22,338 nucleotides of DNA from assembly GCA_036514635.1 (NCBI GenBank), contig DATBWU010000400.1, positions 1 through 22,338 on the forward strand, in the 5' to 3' direction. A program made the translations under genes and the position numbers. Shown one piece after another: positions 1-8,236 of this stretch (its first letter is position 1; each line of letters starts with the position of its first letter). The DNA is from DASSFZ01 sp036514635. GTDB taxonomy: Bacteria; Chloroflexota; Anaerolineae; Fen-1058. The notes under the pieces are model-generated. The model was not told where the DNA came from. It did no database searches and saw only the letters and a program-made list of their open reading frames with translations.

Positions 1-1
1 G

Positions 2-1006
2 CCCCTCATCGAGCCGCTGGCCGGGCAGATTCCAAAGAACGATGCATTCAAGCCGGCCGCGAACGTTATTCCCGCCTACATCGATCACGCCTTCTACCGG
101 CGAAAGGTGGGTAAGCGAGAAGACCGCGTTTTCCGGCATACGTTCATGGTTCCGGTGGGGATCAAGTACATTGAAGAGCAGCGGCGCACCGACGCGCGTT
201 ACCGGAATCTTTCACCCCTTCCCCCGGATTGGCGAGACGTGCTGTTGATCGGCGGCGAAGAGAGCTCGGGCCTCACCACGCGCGGGCATGTTACCGACAA
301 AGACGGTATCTGGGCCAACCTGCTCGTCATGGATATGCTGGCGTATTACGGGACGCGCCCGGATCGACCGCTCGGCTCTCTCCAAGACATCTGGCAAGAG
401 ACATGCCGCACGCCGGGTTGTTGGATGTCATACGGCGGCCGCGAGTCGACGGGTTCGAATGCGGGCCGTTCCGACGTCGATGCGATCCTGGAGGCCAAAG
501 AGGATCTGATCAGCTACTATCTCGATCTCTTTGCCGAAGACAAGCCGGGCAACACTCTGGCGGGCCTGGATGTCGTGTATGCAGGCGGCGTGCGTTACGA
601 CATCTGTGAGCTGCAACTGCGCGATTCCGACGGCGACGAACGCCATTTCCTGCGCGTGCGATCATCCGGCACCGAGCCGATCAATCGCATCTACGTGGAG
701 AGCAGCCGGCCGGAAACGGCGCAGCGGCTGATGCAGACCGCTCTGGATCGACTCGAAGAGCTGATCATACGCGAGATCCGCAAGGCGGAGAGCGAGTGGC
801 GGCTGGCGGATATTTTGACGGTCACTCAATTCTCGTCGCGCATTCTCGATGCGATTCGAGATTTGGCGGGGCAGCGACACTGGCCGCTCGACAGCGTCGC
901 ACGCAAGCTGCAACAAATGGTCGATGATCCTTATTACCTGGAAGGCCGGAACCGGCGCATGGCGGCGCGCTGGGTCAACGGCTTAAGGGGGACAAAGACC
1001 GAATGA
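2..1006 (+). CDS. Phosphohexomutase (phosphoglucomutase/phosphomannomutase family), C-terminal part, 5' end outside window
   Basis: The frame is open from the first bases, so this is the 3' part of a longer gene; about 334 codons are visible. Members of this alpha-D-phosphohexomutase family interconvert hexose 1- and 6-phosphates in the cytoplasm and supply sugar-nucleotide precursors. Visible family signatures are the sugar-specificity loop GGEESSG (about nt 250-270), a KDGIWAN segment after it, and the phosphate-binding loop RSSGTEPINRIYVES (about nt 660-700). The catalytic phosphoserine and metal loop would lie upstream of the window. After the usual domain-4 end, the protein runs on for about 80 residues in a charged, probably helical tail. 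Its stop overlaps the next start as ATGA (1003-1006), so the two are probably translationally coupled. Family is certain; phosphoglucomutase versus phosphomannomutase cannot be decided here. Confidence 0.9.
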   Translation, partial: PLIEPLAGQIPKNDAFKPAANVIPAYIDHAFYRRKVGKREDRVFRHTFMVPVGIKYIEEQRRTDARYRNLSPLPPDWRDVLLIGGEESSGLTTRGHVTDKDGIWANLLVMDMLAYYGTRPDRPLGSLQDIWQETCRTPGCWMSYGGRESTGSNAGRSDVDAILEAKEDLISYYLDLFAEDKPGNTLAGLDVVYAGGVRYDICELQLRDSDGDERHFLRVRSSGTEPINRIYVESSRPETAQRLMQTALDRLEELIIREIRKAESEWRLADILTVTQFSSRILDAIRDLAGQRHWPLDSVARKLQQMVDDPYYLEGRNRRMAARWVNGLRGTKTE

Positions 1007-1842
1007 CGAACCCTCTCCGCTGTGCTGCGAGGGCAGGTGACGAAGGGTCGTCGTCGCCACAATTGGTTGACACGCATTGCCACCTCCACTGGCGCGCCTT
1101 CGACGCCGATCGCGGCGAAGTGATTCAGCGCGCAGTCGATGCCGGTGTGACGCGGATGGTGACCATCGGTGTCGACGTTGCCAGTAGCCGGGAGGCCGTG
1201 AGCCTGGCCGAACAACATGCGTCCGTGTACGCGGCGGTCGGGGTACACCCCAACGACGCCGCCGGGTTTGACCGCGCTATGCTGGACGAGATTCGCGTGT
1301 TGGCGGCGCACCCGAAGGTAGTCGCCATCGGAGAAATCGGACTGGATTGTTACTGGAAGAAGACCGCGCCGGACGTGCAGGCGCGAGCGTTCGAGGCGCA
1401 GATCGATCTGGCGATCGAGATCGGCAAGCCGGTCATCATCCATAATCGGCAGACGACCGATGCCATCCTGGCGATGCTGGATCGGAAGTTCGCGCAACAG
1501 CTTAAGCGAGTGACGCGCGGTGTCCTGCACTCATTCTTCGATGGTGTCGACGCCGCGCAACGCGCGTTCGAGCTGGGATTTCTGATCGGGTTCAGTGGCC
1601 CTGTCACCTTCAAGAAGTCGCATGCGCTGCGCGAGCTGGCGCGGAGTGTGCCGCCGGATCGGTTCGTGATTGAGACCGATGCGCCGTTTCTCACGCCCGA
1701 GCCGCGCCGGGGCCGGCGCAACGAGCCGGCCAACGTCCGCACGATCGCGGAATACCTGGCGCGCGAGCGACACTTGGCGGTTGAAAAGATTGCCTGGCAG
1801 ACGACGGCGAATGCCGCGCGGCTGTTCGGGTGGATGAATTGA
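1003..1842 (+). CDS. TatD family metal-dependent hydrolase (putative 3'-5' DNase)
   Basis: This is a 279-residue amidohydrolase-superfamily TIM-barrel protein. Metal-site motifs are in order: DTHCHLH (D23, H25, H27), GVHP (H82), GEIGLD (E111), IHNR (H147), LHSFF (H176) and ETDAP (D226), followed by the family RNEP segment. TatD/YcfH/YabD proteins are cytoplasmic nucleases, and some members act as D-aminoacyl-tRNA deacylases, so the physiological substrate is open. ATG 1003 is chosen because it forms an ATGA overlap with the preceding stop and has AAGGGGG about a dozen bases upstream. It gives roughly 20 residues before the conserved LVDTHCH; a TTG at 1063 would give the shorter family-typical N-terminus but has no good ribosome site. 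The gene is complete and no key residue is missing. Confidence 0.93.
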   Translation: MTNPLRCAARAGDEGSSSPQLVDTHCHLHWRAFDADRGEVIQRAVDAGVTRMVTIGVDVASSREAVSLAEQHASVYAAVGVHPNDAAGFDRAMLDEIRVLAAHPKVVAIGEIGLDCYWKKTAPDVQARAFEAQIDLAIEIGKPVIIHNRQTTDAILAMLDRKFAQQLKRVTRGVLHSFFDGVDAAQRAFELGFLIGFSGPVTFKKSHALRELARSVPPDRFVIETDAPFLTPEPRRGRRNEPANVRTIAEYLARERHLAVEKIAWQTTANAARLFGWMN

Positions 1843-1844
1843 GC

Positions 1845-2816
1845 ATGGCGTCCCATCATCTTGAAATTACTGATTCGATCCGCGAAGACCTGCAGCGCGT
1901 CGAGGAGACGCTGCGCACGCTGCCGATGATCGACTACGAGGTGGTCGAAGAGGCGGTCGACCAGCTGTTGGACAGCGGCGGCAAGCGCATTCGCCCGACG
2001 CTGACGCTGTTGGCCAGCCGGCTGTATCCGGCTGAGGCTGAAAAAGTTATTTCGCTGGCGGCGGCCGTCGAGATGTTGCACACCGCCTCGCTAGTGCATG
2101 ACGACGTGATCGACGGGTCGCTGTTGCGGCGCGGCAGCCCGACGTTGAACGCGATGTGGACGCCCGGCGCGACGATCCTGGTCGGCGATTACCTGTTCGC
2201 ACGCGCCGCCGACCTGGCCGCCCAGACCGATAATGTCCGCGTGATGCAGATCTTCTCCCGCACGCTGATGACGATCGTCTCCGGTGAGTTGAGCCAGATC
2301 TTCGAAAGTGATCGCCCGGTCACGCGCGAGATGTACGAGCGGCGCATCTATGCCAAGACGGCGTCGATGTTTGAACTGGCGACCGAAGCGGCGGGCGTGC
2401 TCATCCGCGCGCCGGAGGATCAGATTGGCGTGCTGCGTGACTTTGGCCGCGATCTAGGCATGGCGTTTCAAATCGTCGACGACGTGCTCGACTTCACCGG
2501 CGACGCCGAGCGAGTCGGCAAGCCGGTCGGCAGCGATTTGCTCCACGGTATCGTGACGCTGCCCGTGCTGGACTATCTCGAAATGCATCCCGAAGATGAT
2601 CGCGTCGGCCGGATTCTACACAATGGGCATCGCGACGAGTCGTTAGTGCAGACTGTCGTAGAGTCGATCCGTAAGTCCGAGGCGATCGTCGCCAGCCTGA
2701 ACGCGGCTCGCGAGTATGCCCGGCGCAGCCAGCGCGCGCTGCGGTATCTGCCGGAGTGCAGCGCCCGCCGGGCGATGTGGGAGGCGGCGGAATACGTGAT
2801 CAACCGGACGAGCTAG
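1845..2816 (+). CDS. Long-chain trans-polyprenyl diphosphate synthase
   Basis: This 323-residue soluble all-helical isoprenyl diphosphate synthase condenses isopentenyl diphosphate onto an allylic primer. It shows GGKRIRP (residues 45-51), the first aspartate-rich motif DDVID (86-90) followed by LLRRG, a KTAS segment, and the second aspartate-rich motif DDVLD (212-216) after FQIV. The residue five positions before the first motif is alanine (HTASLVHDD), as in long-chain synthases, rather than the aromatic residue of short-chain enzymes. The likely product is therefore a C35-C50 side chain for menaquinone or a similar quinone. Trans products are not the undecaprenyl carriers used for glycans. 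ATG 1845, two bases after the tatD-family stop, is preferred; an in-frame GTG at 1830 would overlap that gene and add five residues. Confidence 0.93.
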   Translation: MASHHLEITDSIREDLQRVEETLRTLPMIDYEVVEEAVDQLLDSGGKRIRPTLTLLASRLYPAEAEKVISLAAAVEMLHTASLVHDDVIDGSLLRRGSPTLNAMWTPGATILVGDYLFARAADLAAQTDNVRVMQIFSRTLMTIVSGELSQIFESDRPVTREMYERRIYAKTASMFELATEAAGVLIRAPEDQIGVLRDFGRDLGMAFQIVDDVLDFTGDAERVGKPVGSDLLHGIVTLPVLDYLEMHPEDDRVGRILHNGHRDESLVQTVVESIRKSEAIVASLNAAREYARRSQRALRYLPECSARRAMWEAAEYVINRTS

Positions 2817-2840
2817 GACCTCGCTTGCACAGGCATCAGA

Positions 2841-2876
2841 GGATTTCATCCACGAAGGACACGAAGAGGCACCAAG
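2841..2876. repeat. Degenerate half-copy of the ACGAAG/CACCAAG palindromic repeat
   Basis: The unit CACGAAGGA CACGAAGAG GCACCAAG (2851-2876) is built from a degenerate 8-9-mer and matches one arm of the hairpin elements seen at 21045-21110 and 9628-9704. The other arm is absent, so this is probably a truncated copy. It abuts the tiny palindrome GGAT-TTC-ATCC (2841-2851). It lies in the 264-bp space between the polyprenyl synthase and GT2 genes, which otherwise holds the terminator and a possible promoter. Confidence 0.5.
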
Positions 2877-2968
2877 ATGGATTCCGGCGTGCCGGGGTCG
2901 GGTTGAACAACACTTCAGCGTGAAGCGCGCTGCCTGAAATGTGAAGATGCATCGTGACAGTGAGGCGG

Positions 2969-2998
2969 GCCGCGATCGGAGTCGCGGCTTTTGCGTTT
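2969..2998 (+). terminator. Intrinsic terminator of the mutase-TatD-polyprenyl synthase operon
   Basis: A perfect 7-bp GC-rich stem, GCCGCGA (2969-2975) and TCGCGGC (2982-2988) with a six-base loop, is followed at once by TTTTGCGTTT. This is the classic layout of a factor-independent terminator. It lies about 150 bases after the polyprenyl synthase stop and just before the glycan cluster, so it plausibly separates two transcription units. The T-run is interrupted by GCG, so efficiency may be moderate. Confidence 0.6.
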
Positions 2999-3046
2999 AC
3001 GGTTTAACCCGGTTGGCCCGGCTTTCCCTTATAACCCAGATGATTT

Positions 3047-3052
3047 TATACT
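3047..3052 (+). promoter_or_regulatory. Possible -10 box for the glycan cluster
   Basis: TATACT lies 29 bases before the chosen GT2 start and downstream of the terminator-like hairpin, so it is well placed to start transcription of the glycosyltransferase genes. No convincing -35 box was found at 16-19 bases upstream, so this is only a candidate. Confidence 0.3.
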
Positions 3053-3080
3053 GTTGAGGACGAGCGTTGGGGCGAGCGCC

Positions 3081-4004
3081 ATGAGCGTGATCGATTTATC
3101 GATTGTGATCGTCAACTGGAACGTGCGCGAGCTGCTGCGTCGCTGCCTCACCTCGATCGTTTCGACCGGCTCGCCATGCCTGGAAGTAATCGTGGTCGAC
3201 AATGCCTCGAGCGACGACAGCGCCGAGATGGTGCGCGCCGAGTTCCCGCAGGTCACGCTGATCGCCAACGCGGAAAATCGCGGCTTCCCGGCGGCGAACA
3301 ATCAGGGATTGGCCGTGGCGCGGGGTCGTTTCGCGATGGTGCTCAATCCTGACACGGAGATCGTCGGCGATGCGCTGGCCCGGGTGGCGGAGTATCTGGA
3401 CGCGCATCCCGAAGCCGGCGCGCTCGGCCCGCAATTGCTCAATCCCGACGGCACGATCCAATCTTCGCGCCGCCGTTTCCCGACCTTCACGACCGCGCTG
3501 TTCGAGAACACCTGGCTGCAGGGCCTCGCGCCGCGCCGCGTCTTGCGCCGCTTCTACGTCGAAGATGTGCCTGCCGACGCGACGCAAGAAGTCGATTGGG
3601 TGACCGGCGCGTGCATCGCCGTCCGGCGCGAGGCGCTGGACAAGGTCGGCGGCTTCGACGAAGGTTTCTTCATGTATTCCGAAGAGCTAGACTGGTGCCG
3701 GCGTATTCAGGCAGCGGGATGGAAAATCGTTTACCTGTCCGAGGCGAAGGTCATCCACCACGTCGGCAAGAGCAGCGAGCAGGCCGTCGCCGCGCGGCAC
3801 ATCCATTTCCAAACCAGCCAGGTGCGCTACTTCCGTAAGTATCACGGCCCGTTCGTGGCCGGCGTCCTGCGACTCTCCCTGCTGGCGATGTACATGTGGC
3901 AAATCGGTCTCGAAGCAGTGAAGGCGCTGCTCGGTCACAAGCGCGCCATGCGCCGCCAGCGGATCGACGTTTACTGGCAGGTGCTGCGAAGCGGGTTGAA
4001 GTGA
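3081..4004 (+). CDS. Glycosyltransferase family 2 (rhamnosyltransferase-like)
   Basis: This 307-residue GT-A-fold transferase would move a sugar from a nucleotide donor onto a lipid-linked or surface glycan acceptor at the cytoplasmic face. It begins with the GT2 strand SIVIVNWN (residues 7-14). VVDNASSDDS (about 38-47) and NPDTEI (about 89-94, metal-binding D91) follow. WVTGACIAVRREA then precedes FFMYSEELDWCRR, with the acidic pair E201/E202 and D204 in the acceptor/catalytic-base region. The C-terminal ~50 residues contain an amphipathic or membrane-associated helix. This layout resembles WbbL-type rhamnosyltransferases, but the sugar is not provable. ATG 3081 is chosen because the conserved first strand starts a few residues after it; the open frame continues upstream to 2991 without homology. 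The stop overlaps the next ATG as TGATG. Confidence 0.9.
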   Translation: MSVIDLSIVIVNWNVRELLRRCLTSIVSTGSPCLEVIVVDNASSDDSAEMVRAEFPQVTLIANAENRGFPAANNQGLAVARGRFAMVLNPDTEIVGDALARVAEYLDAHPEAGALGPQLLNPDGTIQSSRRRFPTFTTALFENTWLQGLAPRRVLRRFYVEDVPADATQEVDWVTGACIAVRREALDKVGGFDEGFFMYSEELDWCRRIQAAGWKIVYLSEAKVIHHVGKSSEQAVAARHIHFQTSQVRYFRKYHGPFVAGVLRLSLLAMYMWQIGLEAVKALLGHKRAMRRQRIDVYWQVLRSGLK

Positions 4005-6964
4005 TGCACTGGCAGCGAGTAAATGCGCTCGTGCGGGGATGGCGGATCACGCCACCCACTCTAGTACAGCGCAGCGGAAGTCCACCGCCGGTTTTGAACC
4101 ACGGAGACAGTGCGAAGCCTCCCCGTGGGACGGAGCGCACAGAGAAAAACTCCGTGTTCTCTGTGCCTCCGTGGTTAATGAAACCGGTGGCTCCTTTACG
4201 CCAGGGTGTACTAGGATGGATCAGCGTTGGGTTGATCATCGCGCTCGTCGTTCAGCCGCTGCTCGCTCCTACGCCTCGGGGTGACGATATACTTCTGCAC
4301 TACTATCGCATCCCCGTTATCAATTCACTCCTGCAACAGGGCGTTCTTTATTCGCGTTGGGCGCCGGACCTGGTATTCGGTTACGGGTATCCTTTGTTCA
4401 ATTTCTATCCGCCCTTCAGCGCCTACGCGCTTACGGCGGCCTACTGGCTTTCGGGTGAAAATGCTTTACTGGGTTGGAATCTCCTGTCCGGGTTGATATT
4501 GATCGCCACCGGTCTGGGCATGTTCTTGCTTGGGCGTAGACTCTTCGGCACGATCGGCGGCGTGTTTGCGGCGGCTGCGTACGTTCTATCGCCGCACGTG
4601 CTTTACCAGACCTTTCATCGAGGTAGCCTCTCAAACGCTTTGGCGCTGGCGTTTCTTCCCTTTGCGCTGCTGACGCTCATCGACCTGGCCCAGTCGCCCG
4701 GTGCGCGCCGCTGGGCTTTAGCCGCGCTGGCCTTTGCGGCGATTCCTCTTTCGCATCTCGTCACCGGCGCGCTGTTGGTCATCCCGCTGACGACGTTAGG
4801 ATTGCTGGCGGCGATACTTCAACGTGGTGATTGGAAGATAAAGACCGGGCGAGCAGGCGTGGTAGGGCTGGCCGTGGCGGCCGGTTTAGCCCTGGCAGCT
4901 TTCTCGTGGCTGCCTGCGCTGGCCGAGATTCAAGTCACGCAATACAACGTGGCCGTGGTCAAAGTTGACTTCACCTTGTTTTTCGCGGACTTGTTCAGGT
5001 GGCCTCCACCGGCGATAGACGGCCTGGCGAATCCGGACTTGCCGCTGTCGGTGGGAGTGGGCCAATTGGTTTTGGGCGGCATTGGCTTTGGGCTTGCGGC
5101 ATTCCTTTGCCTGGCGCATTTGCGCGACCGGCGCACGCCAACGGAGCGCGGAAGCGGCAAGACCGAAGCCATCATCGCCGTGGCCGGTGTTCTGGCTGCG
5201 TGCATTACCTTCCTCGCTACGCCGCTTTCGACGTGGTTCTGGGAGAACGTTTCGATCCTGAACAATTTCCAATTCCCGCTGCGCCTGCTCGACGCAGGTG
5301 CTTTCCTGTTCCCGCTCGCCTGCGGCTGGCTGGCGCAACGCTTCATCACACCTTCCCGGCGGCGAATCGCGATCGGCGGCCTCGCATTGATCGTCTTCTA
5401 TGCCAACGCGGTGCCGTATCTATACCCGCTTCGCTGGCAGACGAGCCTGCCTGCCCGCCCGACTTTAGCTGACATCACGCGCCAGGCCCAGGCCCAATAT
5501 GGCATCTACGGCCTCACGAGTTGGGGTGAGTATATGCCGTCCACGGCTCGCACCTGGCCGACGGAACCTCCTTTTCCCGGCGCGGATTTGGGCGCGACAC
5601 TCGACCAGAAGTTAATCGGCACGGGACTACCTGCCGGATCAGTGCTTGGCGCGAGCGGCGGCCCGACGAGCGCCGCGTTCGATCTCAACTTGCTTGACGC
5701 GACGGCGCTCACTTTCTACACGTTCTACTTTCCAGGCTGGGCAGCCGAGATCGATGGGCGAGCAACCTCCATTGGCCCTGACGACGAGGGTCGCCTGGCG
5801 GTTACGGTTCCCGCCGGTGAACACAGGCTGACTGTCTACTTTGGGGAAACACCGATACGATTGGCGTCCGATGGCATGTCAATCTTTGCCGCTCTATTAA
5901 TCGCGCTGGCGTTGTTGTTTCCCCGACGCATCTTCGCGCGCTTTGCCGTGACGCGAGGCACGGTCGAGTCGCTGCCCAACCGGCCAGTTGAACAAGCGAC
6001 TCCCGTCGACGTGCGAGCCGCCGTGTTCTGCAGCGTTCTGCTCGTTCTGGCACTATACAAGTTTGTGTGGCTCGATCATTTCGAGTCGCCGTGGGTTCAT
6101 CACTTTCAGAATGGCTCGCTCGCCGACACGGTTGTACCGGCATGGTCTGAGTTTGGCTCTGAGGTGAAGCTGGTAGGGTATCGTCTTGAAGCGCCGGATG
6201 AACTGACGCTCTACTGGCAGGCCCGGCAAGTGCCCACTCGGAATTATCAGGTCGAAGTTCTGTTGAGCGATGCACGCGGCGTGCCGAGGGCAAAGGTCAC
6301 GCATGATACGCCCGGCCACAATTTGACCTCGCGCTGGGAGGCATCTCAACTCGTGCGCGACGAATATCGATTGCCGCTCGACGAGGCGCAGCGACCCATC
6401 GGCTATCGCTTGAGCGTTGCCCTGGTTGATCCGGTTGCCCGCCAGGCTGTGCCGCTCCTGGATTCGCCCGGAGCCGCAGAACAATCAACCTCAGTCGGCA
6501 CGACGAAACTCGCTCCTTTGCCGGGCCGGACCGATCCGACCGCTCAATCTGTCAATGCCATCTTTGACGATAAGATTGAACTGGTCCGGGCGCTCATTCC
6601 CGATCAGGTAGCTGCCGGTGCGACGTTCACTTACACGCTGGCCTGGCGATCGCTTGCGGCGGTATCGGAAGACTATACGGTGTTCGTGCATTTGCTCAAC
6701 GCCGACGAGACACCGGCGGCGGTGAACGATGCGCAGCCGAGAGGGGGCGTGTATCCCACCTCGTTCTGGTCGCCCGGCGAAGAAATCGCCGATGAGCACG
6801 CCTGGTCATTGTCAGTTGCGCCAGGCGACTATCGCCTTGAGGTGGGACTCTATCGCCTGGACACGGGTGAGCGTTTGAGGGTGAAGGGCGGCCCTCCCGG
6901 TTCTGAGACTCGCGTGATTCTCAAGACGATCCAGGTGACGGCGAGCACGGGAACTACACGCTGA
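4004..6964 (+). CDS. PTPS-related (GT-C-type) multispan membrane protein with two C-terminal beta-sandwich modules
   Basis: This is a 986-residue integral membrane protein. After the first span it has the acidic pair D94-D95 (RGDDILLHYYRI), then RWAPDLVFGYGYPLFNFYPP, the hallmark of the '6-pyruvoyl-tetrahydropterin synthase-related' membrane family. Despite that name, this family looks like YfhO/GT-C glycosyltransferases. Roughly ten spans follow, then a YfhO-like FPGW segment with a last span (about 563-645). After that come two copies of the extracytoplasmic module shared with other proteins here (about 704-820 and 848-985; VFVHLL and PTSFW in the second). ATG 4004 makes a TGATG junction with the GT2 stop. 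An alternative ATG at 4178 (928 residues) starts inside a MITE-like hairpin and has no ribosome site. Removing the hairpin plus one TA restores a compact N-terminus from 4004, which favours that start. Confidence 0.8.
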   Translation: MHWQRVNALVRGWRITPPTLVQRSGSPPPVLNHGDSAKPPRGTERTEKNSVFSVPPWLMKPVAPLRQGVLGWISVGLIIALVVQPLLAPTPRGDDILLHYYRIPVINSLLQQGVLYSRWAPDLVFGYGYPLFNFYPPFSAYALTAAYWLSGENALLGWNLLSGLILIATGLGMFLLGRRLFGTIGGVFAAAAYVLSPHVLYQTFHRGSLSNALALAFLPFALLTLIDLAQSPGARRWALAALAFAAIPLSHLVTGALLVIPLTTLGLLAAILQRGDWKIKTGRAGVVGLAVAAGLALAAFSWLPALAEIQVTQYNVAVVKVDFTLFFADLFRWPPPAIDGLANPDLPLSVGVGQLVLGGIGFGLAAFLCLAHLRDRRTPTERGSGKTEAIIAVAGVLAACITFLATPLSTWFWENVSILNNFQFPLRLLDAGAFLFPLACGWLAQRFITPSRRRIAIGGLALIVFYANAVPYLYPLRWQTSLPARPTLADITRQAQAQYGIYGLTSWGEYMPSTARTWPTEPPFPGADLGATLDQKLIGTGLPAGSVLGASGGPTSAAFDLNLLDATALTFYTFYFPGWAAEIDGRATSIGPDDEGRLAVTVPAGEHRLTVYFGETPIRLASDGMSIFAALLIALALLFPRRIFARFAVTRGTVESLPNRPVEQATPVDVRAAVFCSVLLVLALYKFVWLDHFESPWVHHFQNGSLADTVVPAWSEFGSEVKLVGYRLEAPDELTLYWQARQVPTRNYQVEVLLSDARGVPRAKVTHDTPGHNLTSRWEASQLVRDEYRLPLDEAQRPIGYRLSVALVDPVARQAVPLLDSPGAAEQSTSVGTTKLAPLPGRTDPTAQSVNAIFDDKIELVRALIPDQVAAGATFTYTLAWRSLAAVSEDYTVFVHLLNADETPAAVNDAQPRGGVYPTSFWSPGEEIADEHAWSLSVAPGDYRLEVGLYRLDTGERLRVKGGPPGSETRVILKTIQVTASTGTTR
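4061..4214. mobile_element. MITE-like palindromic element inside the 5' end of the PTPS-related gene
   Basis: Ends are CTAGTACA (4061-4068) and TGTACTAG (4207-4214), perfect inverted repeats. Inside them, CCACCG (4082-4087) and GGTTT (4090-4094) pair with AAACC/CGGTGG (4181-4190). Innermost, AACCACGGAG (4097-4106) pairs with CTCCGTGGTT (4167-4176). The whole stretch can therefore fold into one long imperfect hairpin. Taking TA (4062-4063 and 4212-4213) as a target duplication, the element is 148 bp and the net insertion 150 bp, exactly 50 codons, so the reading frame is kept. It encodes no protein of its own; any transposase would act in trans. TA duplication is typical of IS630/Tc1-type elements, but the family is not established. 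Confidence 0.65.
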
Positions 6965-8127
6965 TGAGAATTGGACTGATCACCGGCGAATATCCGCCCA
7001 TGCAGGGCGGCGTAGGCGATTTCACGCGCGAGTTGGCTCGCGCCCTGATCGATTTGGGGCACGCGGTTGTCGTCATCATGTCTTCGAGTGTTCCGCCTCT
7101 CGTTGACTCGCCGGTTCAGGTCGAGCCGATTATCTCGAAGTGGAATCTGTCGTGCTGGCGCGCGATCAGCGACGCGGCGCGCCGCCTCCGGCTTGACGTG
7201 CTCAACATCCAATACGAACCGGCGGCGTATGCGATGCAGATTGGTATCAACTTCTTCCCGTGGTGGTATCGCCGCCAGTCGAATCGAGTGCCGGTTGTGA
7301 CTACCTTTCACGATTTGCGCGTGCCGTATCTCTTCCCCAAAGCGGGGCCGTTGCGCTGGAAGATCGTCGATCTCCTCGCCCGTCATAGCGACGCCGTCAT
7401 CGCCACCAACGAAGAAGATCACCTCGCCCTCTCCAGCAAACTAACCAACTATCCAATCATCCACCTCATCCCTATTGGTTCCAATATCCCTCCGTCTCTT
7501 CCGCTCGGCTTCGATCGGGAGCGCGAGCGGGCGCGGTGGGGGGCGAGCGATCATGACTGGCTGATCGCCTACTTCGGATTCCTCAGCATGAGCAAAGGCG
7601 GGCTGGCGCTGCTCCGCTCGATCGGTTTGCTGCTCAACGACGGCCTGCCTGCGCGGCTGCTGCTGATCGGCGGGCGAACCGGATCGAGCGATCCGAGTAA
7701 CGCGCAATACGCCGCCGAAGTCGATCGCGCTTTGGCCGCGCTCGGCCTGCGCGACCGCGTGCACTTTACCGGTTACGTCGATCCGGCGCAGGTGACAGCG
7801 GCGATGGCGGCGGCAGATGTGATGGCATTACCGTATGCCGACGGCGTGTCATTTCGACGGGGTAGTTTGATGGCCGCGCTCGCGCACGGCAAGGCGATCG
7901 TCACCACGCATCCGCGCGCCGTGATTCCTCAACTGAAGGACGGCGAGAATTGTGTGCTCGTCGCGCCGGGGGACGCCGGTGCATTGTCAACCGGCATTCG
8001 CCGCGTGATGGCCGAGCCGGGCCTGCGGGCGCGACTGGAAGCCGGTGCGCTCGAGCTGTCGAGGCAATTTACGTGGGACGCGATCGCGGCGCGCACCGCC
8101 GAAGTGTATCGGGGAGTCATACGGTGA
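6964..8127 (+). CDS. Glycosyltransferase family 4 (GT-B fold)
   Basis: This 387-residue cytoplasmic or membrane-associated glycosyltransferase has the two Rossmann-like halves of GT4 enzymes. The N-terminal half opens with MRIGLITGEYPPMQGGVGDFT (GGVGD acceptor loop) and contains NIQYEP and TFHDLR. The C-terminal donor-binding half has IAYFGFLSMSKGG, RLLLIGG, VHFTGY and VMALPYADGVSFRRGSLMAALAHGKAIVTT. In that last segment the usual E-x7-E donor motif is replaced: serine and alanine stand where the glutamates are expected. The SxRRGSL-AALAHG form occurs as a variant in some GT4 groups, so this is more likely a subfamily trait than inactivation. The start overlaps the previous stop as ATGA (6964), indicating co-translation with the PTPS-related gene. 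Sugar donor and acceptor are unknown. Confidence 0.9.
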   Translation: MRIGLITGEYPPMQGGVGDFTRELARALIDLGHAVVVIMSSSVPPLVDSPVQVEPIISKWNLSCWRAISDAARRLRLDVLNIQYEPAAYAMQIGINFFPWWYRRQSNRVPVVTTFHDLRVPYLFPKAGPLRWKIVDLLARHSDAVIATNEEDHLALSSKLTNYPIIHLIPIGSNIPPSLPLGFDRERERARWGASDHDWLIAYFGFLSMSKGGLALLRSIGLLLNDGLPARLLLIGGRTGSSDPSNAQYAAEVDRALAALGLRDRVHFTGYVDPAQVTAAMAAADVMALPYADGVSFRRGSLMAALAHGKAIVTTHPRAVIPQLKDGENCVLVAPGDAGALSTGIRRVMAEPGLRARLEAGALELSRQFTWDAIAARTAEVYRGVIR

Positions 8128-8166
8128 GCCGATGATCGCGCGCTGGATGTTGCCGCCCGGAGACGA

Positions 8167-8195
8167 TTGTCGGACGGTCGATCTTGGTTTATCAT
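8167..8195 (+). promoter_or_regulatory. Possible sigma-70-type promoter before the GT-C gene
   Basis: TTGTCG (8167-8172) and TATCAT (8190-8195) are separated by exactly 17 bases in the 109-bp gap after the GT4 gene, putting transcription start about 35 bases before ATG 8237. Both boxes match the consensus only in part. The rest of the gap shows no other structure. Confidence 0.4.
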
Positions 8196-8236
8196 GTCGC
8201 TGCCGCCGAATACCCGTCACACTTCACGTTTGACTC

